This document shows positions 25,308 through 34,599 of a DNA stretch of 64,000 nt, one piece after another (positions within the stretch are counted from its first letter, which is position 1; each line of letters begins with the position of its first letter). This DNA comes from Nostoc sp. TCL26-01 (GTDB lineage: Bacteria > Cyanobacteriota > Cyanobacteriia > Cyanobacteriales > Nostocaceae): contig NZ_CP040297.1 of the NCBI RefSeq assembly GCF_013393945.1, forward strand, positions 5,488,001 through 5,552,000, in the 5' to 3' direction. The notes beneath the pieces are model-generated. The model made no database searches. It worked only from the letters and a program-made list of their open reading frames with translations, and was not told where the DNA came from. A program made the position numbers and the translations under genes.

Positions 25308-26740
25308 ATTAACTCTTTTTGTTTTTGATAACGTTGTTTAAATTGCTGTTGTTGTTTTTTATGATCCACAATCGGTTGAGGATAACCAACAGCATGAAGT
25401 TCTAACGGGGTAATTTTACCTGTGACTAAATATTCCGGATCTACAGACTTTAATTCTCTCACCCATGTGCGGATATATTCACCTTCTGGATCAAATTTTT
25501 GGGTTTGACTAGCAGGGTTAAAAATCCTCACTGGTTTAGGGTCCATCCCACTCGAAGCACTCCATTGCCAGCCACCATTATTGGCAGACAAATCACCGTC
25601 AATTAACTTCTGCATGAAATACTTTTCTCCCCATTGGGGATTAATTAACAAGTCTTTAGTCAGGAAACTAGCCACTATCATCCGACAACGGTTGTGCATC
25701 CAGCCGCTTTCATTCAACTGGCGCATGGCTGCATCGACAATAGGATAACCTGTTTTACCTTCACACCAAGCTTGAAAGTATTCTGCATTATTCTCCCAAG
25801 GGAAGTTTTTAAAAGCTTCGCGGTAAGCACCATCTGCTAATTCTGGAAAATTATACATAGCGTGTTGATAAAATTCCCGCCAAGCTAACTCTTGTTGCCA
25901 TGTGCGGATACCTGCGGTAGCTTCTTCGCTACGACTATGTTCTAAGGCTTCTGTCGTTGCTTGCCAAACTGTACGAATGCCGATAACACCAAACTTTAGT
26001 GCAGCACTCAGTTGTGATGTACCGTCAACGGCGGGAAAATTGCGCTGTTCTTGGTATGCTGTGATGGCTTTAGCGGTAAACTCTTCTAGCTTGCTTTGAG
26101 CTGCGGCTTCTCCTGGTGCGATAACCAATTCTCCATCCCAGATAAAGCCTAAATCTTTGGCGGTGGGTAAAGCTTTGACACCAGCTTTTTGAGCAATTTC
26201 TTCCTCAGTTTCCGTCAACCCTTCAGCACTGGTGAGAGTTTCTACTGGCTGGGCTTTGGGTTTACTACTCCAATTCTTCCAAAAGGGGGTGTATACAGTG
26301 TAAGGAGAATTGCTACCTGAATAAATCTCATCTGGGGCATGAAGTATTTGATCCCAATTTTTGCTTAGAAATTGGATACCTTTATCTTTGAGGATATCAA
26401 TAATTTGGCGATCGCGCACCTGCGAATACGGTTCTACATCCCAATTCCAAAACACCGCCTTAGCCTTCAACGCCTCTGCTAAATTCGGTATAGCCTGCAC
26501 AGGATCATCATGAAGTATCAATAGTTGACTTCCAGCTTGAGTATATCGCTGTTGCAACATCTGCAAACAGCCAATCATATAAGCTACTCTTGCTGGTGCA
26601 ACATCATCTCGCTCTAAAATATTCGGGTCGAGGCAAAACACACCCACCACTTTCGGACTTTGCTCTCTCGCCGCAGCTAGCCCCGTATTATCAGCAATGC
26701 GTAAATCACGGCGATGCCAAAACAAAACTAAGTCAGACAT
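25304..26740 (-). CDS. phrA: Deoxyribodipyrimidine photolyase (class I CPD type)
   Basis: Light-driven repair enzyme that splits cyclobutane pyrimidine dimers using FADH-. The 478-residue product has the antenna-binding Rossmann domain (LVLFWHRRDLRIADNTGL, residues 4-165) and the helical FAD domain (about 200-475), with the conserved runs WQQELAWREFYQHAMYNFPE, GKTGYPIVDAAMRQL, WMHNRCRMIVASFL and GDLSANNGGWQWSASSGMD. The NNGGWQW and MDPKP regions mark a true photolyase rather than a plant-type cryptochrome. The antenna is probably 8-HDF or MTHF and is not decided here. It is a single gene with no close partner. Confidence 0.95.
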   Translation of the reverse strand: MSDLVLFWHRRDLRIADNTGLAAAREQSPKVVGVFCLDPNILERDDVAPARVAYMIGCLQMLQQRYTQAGSQLLILHDDPVQAIPNLAEALKAKAVFWNWDVEPYSQVRDRQIIDILKDKGIQFLSKNWDQILHAPDEIYSGSNSPYTVYTPFWKNWSSKPKAQPVETLTSAEGLTETEEEIAQKAGVKALPTAKDLGFIWDGELVIAPGEAAAQSKLEEFTAKAITAYQEQRNFPAVDGTSQLSAALKFGVIGIRTVWQATTEALEHSRSEEATAGIRTWQQELAWREFYQHAMYNFPELADGAYREAFKNFPWENNAEYFQAWCEGKTGYPIVDAAMRQLNESGWMHNRCRMIVASFLTKDLLINPQWGEKYFMQKLIDGDLSANNGGWQWSASSGMDPKPVRIFNPASQTQKFDPEGEYIRTWVRELKSVDPEYLVTGKITPLELHAVGYPQPIVDHKKQQQQFKQRYQKQKELI

Positions 26741-26819
26741 TTTCTACTTTTTACAGTTCACCTGTACTAGATTAGACTCTAGCCGCACCATTGAACATCA
26801 TTCTGGTGATAAATTTATT

Positions 26820-26941
26820 TGGTCAATGGTCAATGGTCAATGGTCAATGGTCAATGGTCAATGGTCAATGGTCAATGGTCAATGGTCAATGGTCATTAGT
26901 CATTAGTCATTAGTCATTAGTCATTAGTCATTAGTCAATGG
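26820..26941. repeat. Long heptamer array: GGTCAAT then AGTCATT
   Basis: About ten GGTCAAT units in a row are followed by about six AGTCATT units, ending near 26941. This is the longest perfect STRR array of the window. A degenerate GC-rich segment (26965-27055, with a CGCGTAGCGTCTCC palindrome) and short CCCCAAT units follow before the cupin gene. No gene is present in the 26741-27199 gap. Confidence 0.9.
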
Positions 26942-27199
26942 TTATTAGATTTTCTTCTTGTCCCTCACTCAGCACGGGCTGCATTGCCCCGCTACCGCTC
27001 TAAGCGTAGCCATGCCCGTTCGCGTAGCGTCTCCTTGAGGAGAAGGGCTTTACAGCACTCAGTACTCATCACTCATAACTCCCCAATCCCCAATCCCCAA
27101 TTCCTTACTCCAGTATGTCTATCGGAAAAAGTGGATTATTAATCTAAATTGAGTTAAAGTTAAGTATACTCTTCTTAATACTTAATTTAGTTTTTTGTC

Positions 27200-27754
27200 A
27201 TGGCGACCTTGTTACTTGACGACGGCACAATTGAGAGCAATCTAGATGAGATAGTCCGTGAACTAGCCCCGTTGGGAATTTATCTGAAACATTACGACCC
27301 AGGTACATCACTGTTATTTCCCAGCCTATTGGCACAGGATGTTCTCTCAGATAGCGAGAAGTGCCATATCGTAGAGTTACACAACAGCGTCTTTGAGTTT
27401 CTCCAACAGGAAAATGGCTATCTTTGGTGTGATTTGCTCAATTTGCATCCAGGCTCGCCAAATTTACAGACTTTAACTGCCGCCTATAGTCAATATCATA
27501 TTCATACTGCCCCTGAACCTTTGTATGTGTTAGCAGGAGAGATGATTTTTGGTTTTGTTAAACCCGATGGTAGTCAGCTACAGCTTTTAGTCCAGTCACA
27601 AGATTATCTGCATATCCCGGCTGGGGTAGAACATTGGTGCAGTCTCACCGGATCTTTGCATTTCAAAGCTATACGCTATTTCACAGCCGCAGATGGTTGG
27701 GTTCCCAATTATACAGGCACGCAGTTAAGCGATTCTCAGCACAAGTCACACTAA
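27200..27754 (+). CDS. Acireductone dioxygenase-like cupin
   Basis: A 184-residue cupin like the acireductone dioxygenase (ARD, MtnD) of the methionine salvage pathway, which oxidises the acireductone to 2-keto-4-methylthiobutyrate and formate with iron. The metal site pattern fits: HIHTAPEP gives H-x-H-x3-E, and GVEHWC gives the last His, followed by the ARD-type FKAIRYF. Residues 1-80 form the usual N-terminal helical part. No other salvage genes (mtnA, mtnB, mtnC) are nearby, so the pathway role is inferred. Its own promoter is expected in the AT-rich segment 27120-27199. Confidence 0.8.
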   Translation: MATLLLDDGTIESNLDEIVRELAPLGIYLKHYDPGTSLLFPSLLAQDVLSDSEKCHIVELHNSVFEFLQQENGYLWCDLLNLHPGSPNLQTLTAAYSQYHIHTAPEPLYVLAGEMIFGFVKPDGSQLQLLVQSQDYLHIPAGVEHWCSLTGSLHFKAIRYFTAADGWVPNYTGTQLSDSQHKSH

Positions 27755-27786
27755 GAGAAAGCCTAATAAGTAATGTTCATAGATAA

Positions 27787-28371
27787 TTAAGAACCACAAG
27801 CATATTCGGCAGGAAACCAAACGCGAGAAACACATCGACGGATATAACTCTCAACAAGAGCTACTGTATTGCCCAAAGATGTTTTTGCACTGGCTATGGA
27901 TTGAAGAATAGCTAATTTGCCAGGCCCACTGACAGTATCTGATTTTGCCATAGCCAACGCATCACTGAGAAGATTTTCTGCTTGATTTAGCACTCTAGCT
28001 ACTGCTCTTTTATCACTAGAAGCAGTTGACCTAGCAAGAGTTTTTGCATTCTCTATTAGAGACAAGGCCTGAGCAATTAACTCAGCCAAATTACTTTTAA
28101 TTACTCCACCAGTTCCAACACTCTTGACATTTGCCAAAGCACTTTCTGCGTTTGCTAGCTCACTAGGAAATCCTGAATCTTTTTGTAAAGTATCTTGACA
28201 TTGAGTACCTGGACGTTGGCGTTCTTGACGTTGTACTACTAAGGTTTGAGAGTTACTCAATCTATTTCCATAAATTATTTCATGATATGTGCTGGCAAAA
28301 GCTGTCGCTGAGAAAGTGAAGATTGATCCTATAGCTAAGGCAGCTGATTTTTTAAAAAGTGTGCCTTTCAT
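27787..28371 (-). CDS. Secreted protein of unknown function
   Basis: I do not recognise this 194-residue protein. It has a clear signal peptide (MKGTLFKKSAALAIGSIFTF, with cleavage near ATAFAS at residue 26), a short linker and an all-helical body rich in Ala, Ser and Lys (for example SSDKRAVARVLNQAENLLSD). Two Cys residues near the C-terminus (RRCVSR and EYACGS) and one at QCQD could form disulfides. It probably lies in the periplasm or outside the cell. Its upstream neighbour on the same strand is the sugar-binding lipoprotein, 85 bases away. Confidence 0.6.
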   Translation of the reverse strand: MKGTLFKKSAALAIGSIFTFSATAFASTYHEIIYGNRLSNSQTLVVQRQERQRPGTQCQDTLQKDSGFPSELANAESALANVKSVGTGGVIKSNLAELIAQALSLIENAKTLARSTASSDKRAVARVLNQAENLLSDALAMAKSDTVSGPGKLAILQSIASAKTSLGNTVALVESYIRRCVSRVWFPAEYACGS

Positions 28372-28455
28372 GACTTCTTTTAATAAGTGTTTTTTGCAAT
28401 GTTAGACATAATTTGCTAACAATACTTCTCACCTGCGGTATAGACCTTTCTGATT

Positions 28456-29772
28456 TTATTTATTTTCCCAAATCAGTTCTAAACGTTCTTGGGCTGTCTT
28501 CAGGGCTTTTTCGGTAGGCTCACCCAATAAGGTGGCTTCAATGGCTCGACCAAGACTGTCAGAAAGACGACTAGCACCAGCAATGATTGGTCTAGCGCGT
28601 GCTACAGACATCTGCTCCATAAACACTTTCAAGACTGGTGTTTTGCTCATAAATTGCTGATAATCTTCACTTTGGGCTGCTTGAAGATTAACTGGTAAAA
28701 AACCCGTCCCCATACTCCACTCTTTTTGGAATTCTGCACTTAAAACATACTCCAGAAATTTGAGTGCTGCTTGTTCTCTAGCTGGCGTAGTTTTCATCAC
28801 GTATAATACACCTGTAGCTGTTACGGTGGCTCGTCCAACATTAGCCGGTATGGGAAAAACTTGATAATCAACGTCAGACTTCATAATATAAGTCCAAGGC
28901 CCTGTGATTTGCATAGCCACCCGACCGGTAATAAAAGCATCTTCTTCATAACCACGTTCAGGGGGAGAAAAGGTGGCGGAACCGTCTTTGATTAAGTCTT
29001 GCCAAAATTGCAAAGCACTAATAGCCCCTGCATTTGTCAAATTCGGTTTATTGTCTGTTATTATTTCGCCACCAGCACTCAGTAAGAAAGGAAACCAACT
29101 AAAAACCGTCCATTCTCCCTTGCCTAAAGGTAGCAACATTCCATATTGTTCGGGTCGTTTGTCACCATTGCGGTCAATAGTCAACTTTTTAGCAACTTGC
29201 CGTAATTCTTCCCAAGTCTTTGGTGTGTCTGTGATTCCCGCAGCTTGGAAAAGCTTCGGGCGGTAAAAAACACCAAGATTAGCGGTGTATAAGGGAATTG
29301 ACCAAATATGACCATCTAAGCGCAATTCATCAAATAAGCTAGGAATAATTTCTGACTTCAATGGTGATTTGTCAAGCCAATCTTCTAGCGATCGAATTGC
29401 TCCTAATTCTGCAAATTGTCCGGTAGTTTGTGGGTCGTATGACAGAATATCTGGAGGTATATTACCGACAACTGCTGTTAAGATTTTGGGTAATTGGGGT
29501 TGACCGATAAAGATAGAATCAACCTGGATATCAGTGTGGGTTTGATTAAATTTGTTGACTAATTTTTCAAATACATCCCGGTTAGCAGGAGGGTTGATTG
29601 CTTGCCATAGGCTGAGGTGAATTATGCCATCATCCTTGTGTGTAATGCCTTGGCAACCGGATAAAAATATAGACGTACTAATCAAAACGAATAGCAGTAA
29701 AAGCTGTCTGAAGCCATGAAGCAACTGCTGATTAAAATTCTTAATTGGGGAGAAAAAAATGGTAGATATCAT
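28456..29772 (-). CDS. ABC transporter sugar-binding lipoprotein (family 1 SBP)
   Basis: Extracellular solute-binding protein for an ABC importer, likely for a sugar or oligosaccharide. The 438-residue product starts with a long signal sequence and a lipobox (IFLSGC, Cys40). The mature part has the MalE-type order: FNQTHTDIQVDSIFIG, DILSYDPQTTGQFAELGAI, LYTANLGVFYRPKLFQAAGI, RGYEEDAFITGRVAMQITGPW. No permease or ATPase gene adjoins it, so the rest of the transporter is encoded elsewhere. It has no close operon partner except the short secreted protein downstream. Confidence 0.88.
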   Translation of the reverse strand: MISTIFFSPIKNFNQQLLHGFRQLLLLFVLISTSIFLSGCQGITHKDDGIIHLSLWQAINPPANRDVFEKLVNKFNQTHTDIQVDSIFIGQPQLPKILTAVVGNIPPDILSYDPQTTGQFAELGAIRSLEDWLDKSPLKSEIIPSLFDELRLDGHIWSIPLYTANLGVFYRPKLFQAAGITDTPKTWEELRQVAKKLTIDRNGDKRPEQYGMLLPLGKGEWTVFSWFPFLLSAGGEIITDNKPNLTNAGAISALQFWQDLIKDGSATFSPPERGYEEDAFITGRVAMQITGPWTYIMKSDVDYQVFPIPANVGRATVTATGVLYVMKTTPAREQAALKFLEYVLSAEFQKEWSMGTGFLPVNLQAAQSEDYQQFMSKTPVLKVFMEQMSVARARPIIAGASRLSDSLGRAIEATLLGEPTEKALKTAQERLELIWENK

Positions 29773-30340
29773 GCTTATTAGTTAACCACTTGCCTCATCA
29801 ACAGAATGAAGTATAAAAGATTAAGTTAAGAGGACGTTTGAAAAGTCTGTTTCTTTGTCATGTTGAATGCAGCGTAGCGGAATGAAACATCTCGGTATGT
29901 GCCACAAAACCTAGATTCTTCCTGACGCTCCGCTCCAGTCAGAATGACATTTTTATACCTACTGAAACTTTTCCAACACCCTCTAAAACTTCATAGTATT
30001 AGTATTATTATGTTGGGTGGAGGCTTTGCGTAACCCCCAACATGATCTGAGGAACCCAATGTATGTCTTGGTGTTGAGTGAAGCGATCGCTATAATCAAC
30101 CTACAAGTAGTGATTCACCAGAATTATACCATTTTAAAAAACTGTCATAGAACGTATTGAGAATAAAATATCTCCAATAAATATTGAATATACAGATGAT
30201 ATGTGGTAGTTTTACACATGATAATGGCAGATTTGTAGTCAGTTTTACAACCTGGTGCTGAGGTCAAAGCACTAACAAGCATCGACCTCTACTATGATTT
30301 CTGATTGGTATGCCATAGAAGAGTGATTCATGGACTCTTA
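29773..30340. other. Intergenic region with dispersed palindromic repeats
   Basis: This gap of over 500 bases has no convincing gene. A repeat of the TTGGGT(GGA)...CCCAACAT family lies at about 30009-30110 (GTTGGGTGGAGG ... ATCAACCTAC). At about 29826-29980 there is a segment rich in short inverted motifs (CTTCCTGACGCTCCGCTCC), of the GC-rich repeat type common in this genome. The rest is AT-rich. Confidence 0.4.
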
Positions 30341-30467
30341 TCCTGCATTCTCACAAAACGGTAGGGGCGGGTTCACGAGACATTTGTGAATTATTGAAGC
30401 ATATTTGTGAACCCGCCCCTACAGCCTCTGGACTTCGGTTTTGTAAATTTCGTGAGAAATTCGGGTT
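30341..30467. mobile_element. MITE-like repeat, copy A
   Basis: A segment of about 125 bases bounded by imperfect inverted ends (CCTGCATTCTCACAAAAC ... CGTGAGAAATTCGGG). It contains a long palindrome GTAGGGGCGGGTTCA ... TGAACCCGCCCCTAC and then CAGCCTCTGGACTTCGGTTT. Copy B (31423-31548) has the same orientation; copy C (41604-41731) is reversed. The three differ by scattered substitutions in the palindrome loop. No ORF is seen, so it would need a transposase in trans. Confidence 0.75.
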
Positions 30468-30575
30468 ATGTATTCAGACTCTATTTATAAATGACTTCTA
30501 AACTTTCATTGATAAATAAAGGCTGAATAACTTAGTTGAATCAATATTTATTTCTCAATAAGGAGCGTAGTAAGT

Positions 30576-31349
30576 ATGGACTTGCCAAACAAGGCTTTGC
30601 AAACTAGTCTGACTGACAACATTGACTATCCTGAATTCTGTTTAAGAGCCAGTTTAGATTATTCTATATTCAAAGATTTTCGTCGCAATGAAATATACAG
30701 AATTGCCTTAGAACATGATTCTTATGAACAAGGTTTAGAGTATCTGGAAGCAACTAAGAAGTCTGGTTCTAATGTGTTAAGTAATATTAATGAATTTTTG
30801 AAAAACGATCAGGTTGGCAATCCCGAAGCTTTTGATTATGAGGGTATTGGCATCATAGCACCACCTACTCTACGATACATAAAAATTTTGTCGGATTTAG
30901 AATCTGAATTTGGCGCTCTAGACAACCTCAATATATGTGAAATTGGAGTAGGTTATGGAGGAATGTGCCGAATTATCAATAGTTATTTCAACGTGAAAAC
31001 CTATACATTGGTTGATTTGAAACCAGTGCTGATGCTGGCTCAAAGATATTTAGATCATTATCCTTTAAACACAACACTGATCTATAAAACAATGAATGAA
31101 TTACACAAAGAAAGTTATGACTTAGTGATCAGCAACTATGCTTTTACCGAACTGAGAAGAGAAATACAAGAAGTTTACCTAGAAAAGATAATTCTCTCTG
31201 CTACAAAAGGCTACATTACATACAATGAAATTAATCCAGAAGACTTTAATTCTTACACAAAAGAAGAGTTGATAAAAATCATTCCTCAAATCAAAGTAAA
31301 TCCCGAAGTTGGTATACTACATCCTAAAGATTGTACTCTTGTGTGGTAA
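30576..31349 (+). CDS. Putative sugar O-methyltransferase
   Basis: The 257-residue protein resembles the putative sugar O-methyltransferase family often found in polysaccharide and surface-glycan loci. It has the SAM site ICEIGVGYGGMCRIIN (about residue 125), TLVDLKPVLMLAQRY and SYDLVISNYAFTELRREIQ; a C-terminal CTLVW closes the fold. The start has AAGGAG ten bases upstream. It is bracketed by two MITE-like repeats in the same orientation (A ends 109 bases before it, B begins 74 bases after it), which hints at possible acquisition with the elements. No glycosyltransferase is directly adjacent; one lies at 33470. Confidence 0.75.
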   Translation: MDLPNKALQTSLTDNIDYPEFCLRASLDYSIFKDFRRNEIYRIALEHDSYEQGLEYLEATKKSGSNVLSNINEFLKNDQVGNPEAFDYEGIGIIAPPTLRYIKILSDLESEFGALDNLNICEIGVGYGGMCRIINSYFNVKTYTLVDLKPVLMLAQRYLDHYPLNTTLIYKTMNELHKESYDLVISNYAFTELRREIQEVYLEKIILSATKGYITYNEINPEDFNSYTKEELIKIIPQIKVNPEVGILHPKDCTLVW

Positions 31350-31422
31350 AGACTTTCTACTTATCGGTAACAATGAGTCTTCTCTATATCTGCTGCATTT
31401 CACCCTGCTTAAACCACACGGT

Positions 31423-31548
31423 ACCTGCATTTCTCACAAAACGGTAGGGGCGGGTTCACAAATATGCTTCAATCATTTACGAATATCTCGTTAACCCGCC
31501 CCTACAGCCTCTGGACTTCGGTTTGATAAATTTCGTGAGAAATCCGGG
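31423..31548. mobile_element. MITE-like repeat, copy B
   Basis: Second copy of the family described at 30341, same orientation. It begins CCTGCATTTCTCACAAAAC and has GTAGGGGCGGGTTCAC ... TTAACCCGCCCCTAC, then CAGCCTCTGGACTTCGG, and ends CGTGAGAAATCCGGG. The loop between the arms differs from copy A. Confidence 0.75.
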
Positions 31549-31689
31549 GGTAGTGTAGTCAATTCGATGAAGGTAAAATTGCTCTCTTTTCAAACGTTCA
31601 AAATCATGTAGAGCTTTTTACAACCATCCTTACATAAAATTTGGTACTAGTTTAAAATATTGAGTTACTGAACTAAATAAATAGATTTT

Positions 31690-32466
31690 ATGAATAAAGT
31701 ATCAGTCCCGTCTTTTTTAAAAAGTTATTGTCAAGATTCATTTCATTTAAAGCAGCATCTACAAGAATTTTTAGATATAGATGCGAAAACGCTAGAGATA
31801 AAGTTAGAAACTGGTCAGCAACAACTGACTAAGTTAGGTGCTGAAGATTTTGATTGGGAAAAGGCTACAACTTTTTACCGTGACCAAGTAGGAGAGCTTT
31901 ACTTATTTGAGTTAGGAGCTTGGCATTTAGGCAGCTCTGATTACATTGAAGACACATTGCTATTGATTGTAGATCATGCTCATGGTCGAGTGTTAGATTT
32001 TGGTGGTGGGATTGGTACTCACACTATTGCTACTGCTCTTTGCCCACAAGTTGAACAAGTGATTTATTGTGATATTAATCCCATTAGTCGTGATTTTGTG
32101 CGTTATCGTTCTGAGCGATTAGGATTGGGCGATAAAATTATGATTGCTGAAAGAATACCACCAAAAGAGACATTTGATACTATTATTTCTTTTGACGTTT
32201 TAGAACATTTGCCTGATCCTAGTCAACAACTCTTACAATTTCATCAAATCCTTCAACCTGAAGGCAAAATAATTCTGAACTGGTGTTTCTTCAAAGGGTT
32301 TAATCAAGAGCATCCTTTTCATCTAGATGATCCCCAAACAGTAAATGCTTTCTTCCAGACAATTCAAAGTAATTTTTTGGAAGTTTTTCACCCCTACTAT
32401 ATAACAGCTCGTTGTTATCGGAAATGGGAAAGGAGTAATGGGTATTGGGTATTGGGTAATGGGTAA
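31690..32466 (+). CDS. Class I SAM-dependent methyltransferase
   Basis: A 258-residue methyltransferase with substrate unknown. The SAM site is VLDFGGGIGTHTIATAL (about residue 100), followed by VIYCDINPISRDFVRYR, TIISFDVLEHLPDP and LQPEGKIILNWCFFKG. This is the UbiE/Coq5-like pattern. The end of the protein (RSNGYWVLGNG) is written by a GGGTATT/GGGTAAT heptamer array that supplies the stop codon, so the original C-terminus may have been replaced. It is a single gene with its own AT-rich promoter region. Confidence 0.8.
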   Translation: MNKVSVPSFLKSYCQDSFHLKQHLQEFLDIDAKTLEIKLETGQQQLTKLGAEDFDWEKATTFYRDQVGELYLFELGAWHLGSSDYIEDTLLLIVDHAHGRVLDFGGGIGTHTIATALCPQVEQVIYCDINPISRDFVRYRSERLGLGDKIMIAERIPPKETFDTIISFDVLEHLPDPSQQLLQFHQILQPEGKIILNWCFFKGFNQEHPFHLDDPQTVNAFFQTIQSNFLEVFHPYYITARCYRKWERSNGYWVLGNG

Positions 32467-32487
32467 TGGGTATTGGGTATTGGGAAT
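32436..32487. repeat. GGGTATT/GGGTAAT heptamer array
   Basis: Seven or more units run from the last codons of the methyltransferase gene through its stop codon to just before the end of the LD-carboxypeptidase gene. STRR class. Confidence 0.85.
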
Positions 32488-32489
32488 AC

Positions 32490-33392
32490 TTATGGGTTGA
32501 TTTCTGCTAGGATGCCTTGGTCTGCGTCCAAAGTTACTGATACACCTACAGGTAAAGCAACATTGGGATTGTCATGACCGAATGGTAAGTTAGAAACAAT
32601 GGGAATACCCAAATCTTCTAAGCGATCGCGCAGAACTTCTTCTGTGCTAAAACTGGGTATATTTGGGGCAGGTTCGCATCTAGTAAATCCCCCTAGAGCA
32701 ATGCCTTTTACCTTAGCGAAAGCACCACTTAAACGCCACTGTGTCAGCATCCTGTCAATACGGTATGGTGCTTCGGTGACATCTTCTAGGGCTAAAATTA
32801 CACCATCTAAATTAGGTAAAATGGGTGTGCTTAAAAGGTGGGTAGCCACGGTGAGGTTTCCGGGTAGCAAAATACCAGTAGCCACACCCCCACCCCAACC
32901 ACAACCTTTGAGTGGCGCAAGGCATCGTCCTTCTACCCAATCAAACAAGCGATCAATTGACCAATCTGGCTCATTTGCTAAAGTTGTCATTACAGGTGCA
33001 TGAACACCTGAGATACCTGCATTGTAAAGACTCCATAACAAAGCCGTGATATCAGAAAAGCCAATCAGCCATTTTGGGGTAGTGTGAGTTTGCCAGTGCC
33101 AATTTTCTAAAATTCGCATACTCCCAAAACCGCCTCTAACGCAGAGAATACCACGACAATCAGCATCTTGCCAAGCTGTAGCTAGTTGATGACGACGAAT
33201 TTCGTCTTTGTTGGCAAGATAACCCCAATTTTCCCCAATATCGGCACTAACTTCTATACGATAACCCCGCGATCGCCAAATTTCTAAACTCAGTTCCAAA
33301 GTGGCAAATTCTCGTAAAGCGCCACTAGGCGCAATCACTCGTAGTAAATCCCCTTTTTTGAGAGGTTGAGGTAAGATTGTCGATTTCATCAA
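32490..33392 (-). CDS. ldcA: LD-carboxypeptidase (S66 family)
   Basis: Serine carboxypeptidase that trims the terminal D-Ala from murein tetrapeptides during peptidoglycan recycling. The 300-residue protein has the S66 order: LLRVIAPSGAL at the N-terminus, CVRGGFGSMRIL, the catalytic Ser in IGFSDITALLW, Glu in ALEDVTEAPYRIDRM and His in NLPFGHDNPNVALPVG. All three catalytic positions are therefore present. No signal peptide is seen, in agreement with a cytoplasmic recycling enzyme. Microcin-immunity relatives (MccF) share this fold, but the motifs fit LdcA better. Confidence 0.88.
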   Translation of the reverse strand: MMKSTILPQPLKKGDLLRVIAPSGALREFATLELSLEIWRSRGYRIEVSADIGENWGYLANKDEIRRHQLATAWQDADCRGILCVRGGFGSMRILENWHWQTHTTPKWLIGFSDITALLWSLYNAGISGVHAPVMTTLANEPDWSIDRLFDWVEGRCLAPLKGCGWGGGVATGILLPGNLTVATHLLSTPILPNLDGVILALEDVTEAPYRIDRMLTQWRLSGAFAKVKGIALGGFTRCEPAPNIPSFSTEEVLRDRLEDLGIPIVSNLPFGHDNPNVALPVGVSVTLDADQGILAEINP

Positions 33393-33469
33393 TGATTTTT
33401 GCAGAAGTCAGAATTTAGAATAACCTATAACATTGTTAATTTTGAATGTTGAATTAGGAGTGCAGCTAC

Positions 33470-34555
33470 GTGAATACATCTACAAGCGACTTACTCAAGT
33501 TGCTGATGATATCTACCCCTGTAGGAGCAATTGGTACAGGGATAGGTGGTGGGGTAGAACTTACTCTCAGTAATATTGCTCAAGAAATGAGCCGACGTGG
33601 ACATATTGTCAAAATAGTAGCTCCTGTTGGTTCCATCGTCAAAGATGTACCTGTGATCGAAATTCCTGGCGAATTGCAAACACCAGCTCAAAACCAGACT
33701 CGTGACGAACCAATTGTTATCCCGAAAAACTCTGTCTTAGCTAATATGTGGGATTATGCGCGACGAGTGCAATTAGATTATGATTTGATTGTTAATTTTG
33801 CTTATGATTGGTTGCCTTTATATCTAACTTCATTTTTTCATTGTCCCATCGCTCATTTGATTAGTATGGGTTCTTTAACTGATGCAATGGATGACATGAT
33901 TGAGCAAATAGCAACTAATTTTCCTGGAACTATTGGTGTGCATTCACTAACACAAGCACAGACATTTAAATTTGCTGATAAATGTCGTTCTTTAGCAAAT
34001 GGGATGGATTTATCTATTTATCAATTTCGCTCTCAACCGAATAATTATTTAGCTTGGGTAGGGAGAATTGCCCCCGAAAAAGCGCTGGAAGATGCAGTTG
34101 CAGCAGCGAAAATTACAGGCATTCCCTTAAAGGTTTTTGGTGTGAGGCAAAATGAAGAATATTGGCAGCAAATTTGTCAAGATTATGCTGATGCTTCGAT
34201 CATCTATGAAGGATTTTTGCCCACAGCGCAATTACAACAAAAATTAGGTGAATGTCGAGGATTATTGGTAACACCTCGGTGGGTAGAAGCCTTTGGTAAT
34301 GTAGCCATTGAAGCTTTAGCCTGTGGTGTCCCAGTGATAGCTTACAATCGGGGTGGATTGAAGGAAATTGTCAAAGATGGTCAAACAGGTTTTTTAGTCA
34401 AACCTGATAGTGTAGATGGGTTAGTTGATGCCATTAAATGTTTAGATAAAATTGATCGCTTGGCGTGTCGGCAACAAGCAGAAGCAGAATATTCTCAACA
34501 GGCAATGGGCGATCGCACTGAGCAGTGGTTTAGAAATATATTAATTAGTCATTAG
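33470..34555 (+). CDS. Glycosyltransferase family 4, possibly UDP-glucose:tetrahydrobiopterin glucosyltransferase
   Basis: GT-B glycosyltransferase of 361 residues. The N-terminal glycine loop is MISTPVGAIGTGIGGGVELT, and the C-terminal donor-site region is EGFLPTAQLQQKLGECRGLL ... EAFGNVAIEALACGVPVIAY. The opening resembles cyanobacterial tetrahydrobiopterin glucosyltransferase (BGluT), which glucosylates the pterin; that call is by memory and is tentative. The start is GTG with AGGAG nine bases before it. The end (LISH, stop) lies inside an AGTCATT array. A sensor kinase gene follows after 44 bases on the same strand and may share the transcript. Confidence 0.78.
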   Translation: MNTSTSDLLKLLMISTPVGAIGTGIGGGVELTLSNIAQEMSRRGHIVKIVAPVGSIVKDVPVIEIPGELQTPAQNQTRDEPIVIPKNSVLANMWDYARRVQLDYDLIVNFAYDWLPLYLTSFFHCPIAHLISMGSLTDAMDDMIEQIATNFPGTIGVHSLTQAQTFKFADKCRSLANGMDLSIYQFRSQPNNYLAWVGRIAPEKALEDAVAAAKITGIPLKVFGVRQNEEYWQQICQDYADASIIYEGFLPTAQLQQKLGECRGLLVTPRWVEAFGNVAIEALACGVPVIAYNRGGLKEIVKDGQTGFLVKPDSVDGLVDAIKCLDKIDRLACRQQAEAEYSQQAMGDRTEQWFRNILISH

Positions 34556-34591
34556 TCATTAGTCATTGGTCATTGGTCATTAGTTATTAGT
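34545..34591. repeat. AGTCATT heptamer array over the glycosyltransferase stop
   Basis: AGTCATT/GGTCATT units begin in the last codons of the glycosyltransferase gene, supply its stop codon and fill the short gap before the sensor kinase gene. Confidence 0.8.
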
Positions 34592-34599
34592 AAGATGAC

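Noticed and set aside
26820..26941. Long regular array considered as a CRISPR
   Set aside because: The units are 7 bases with no spacers; it is a heptamer STRR array. No CRISPR-like repeat-spacer pattern or cas gene was seen anywhere.
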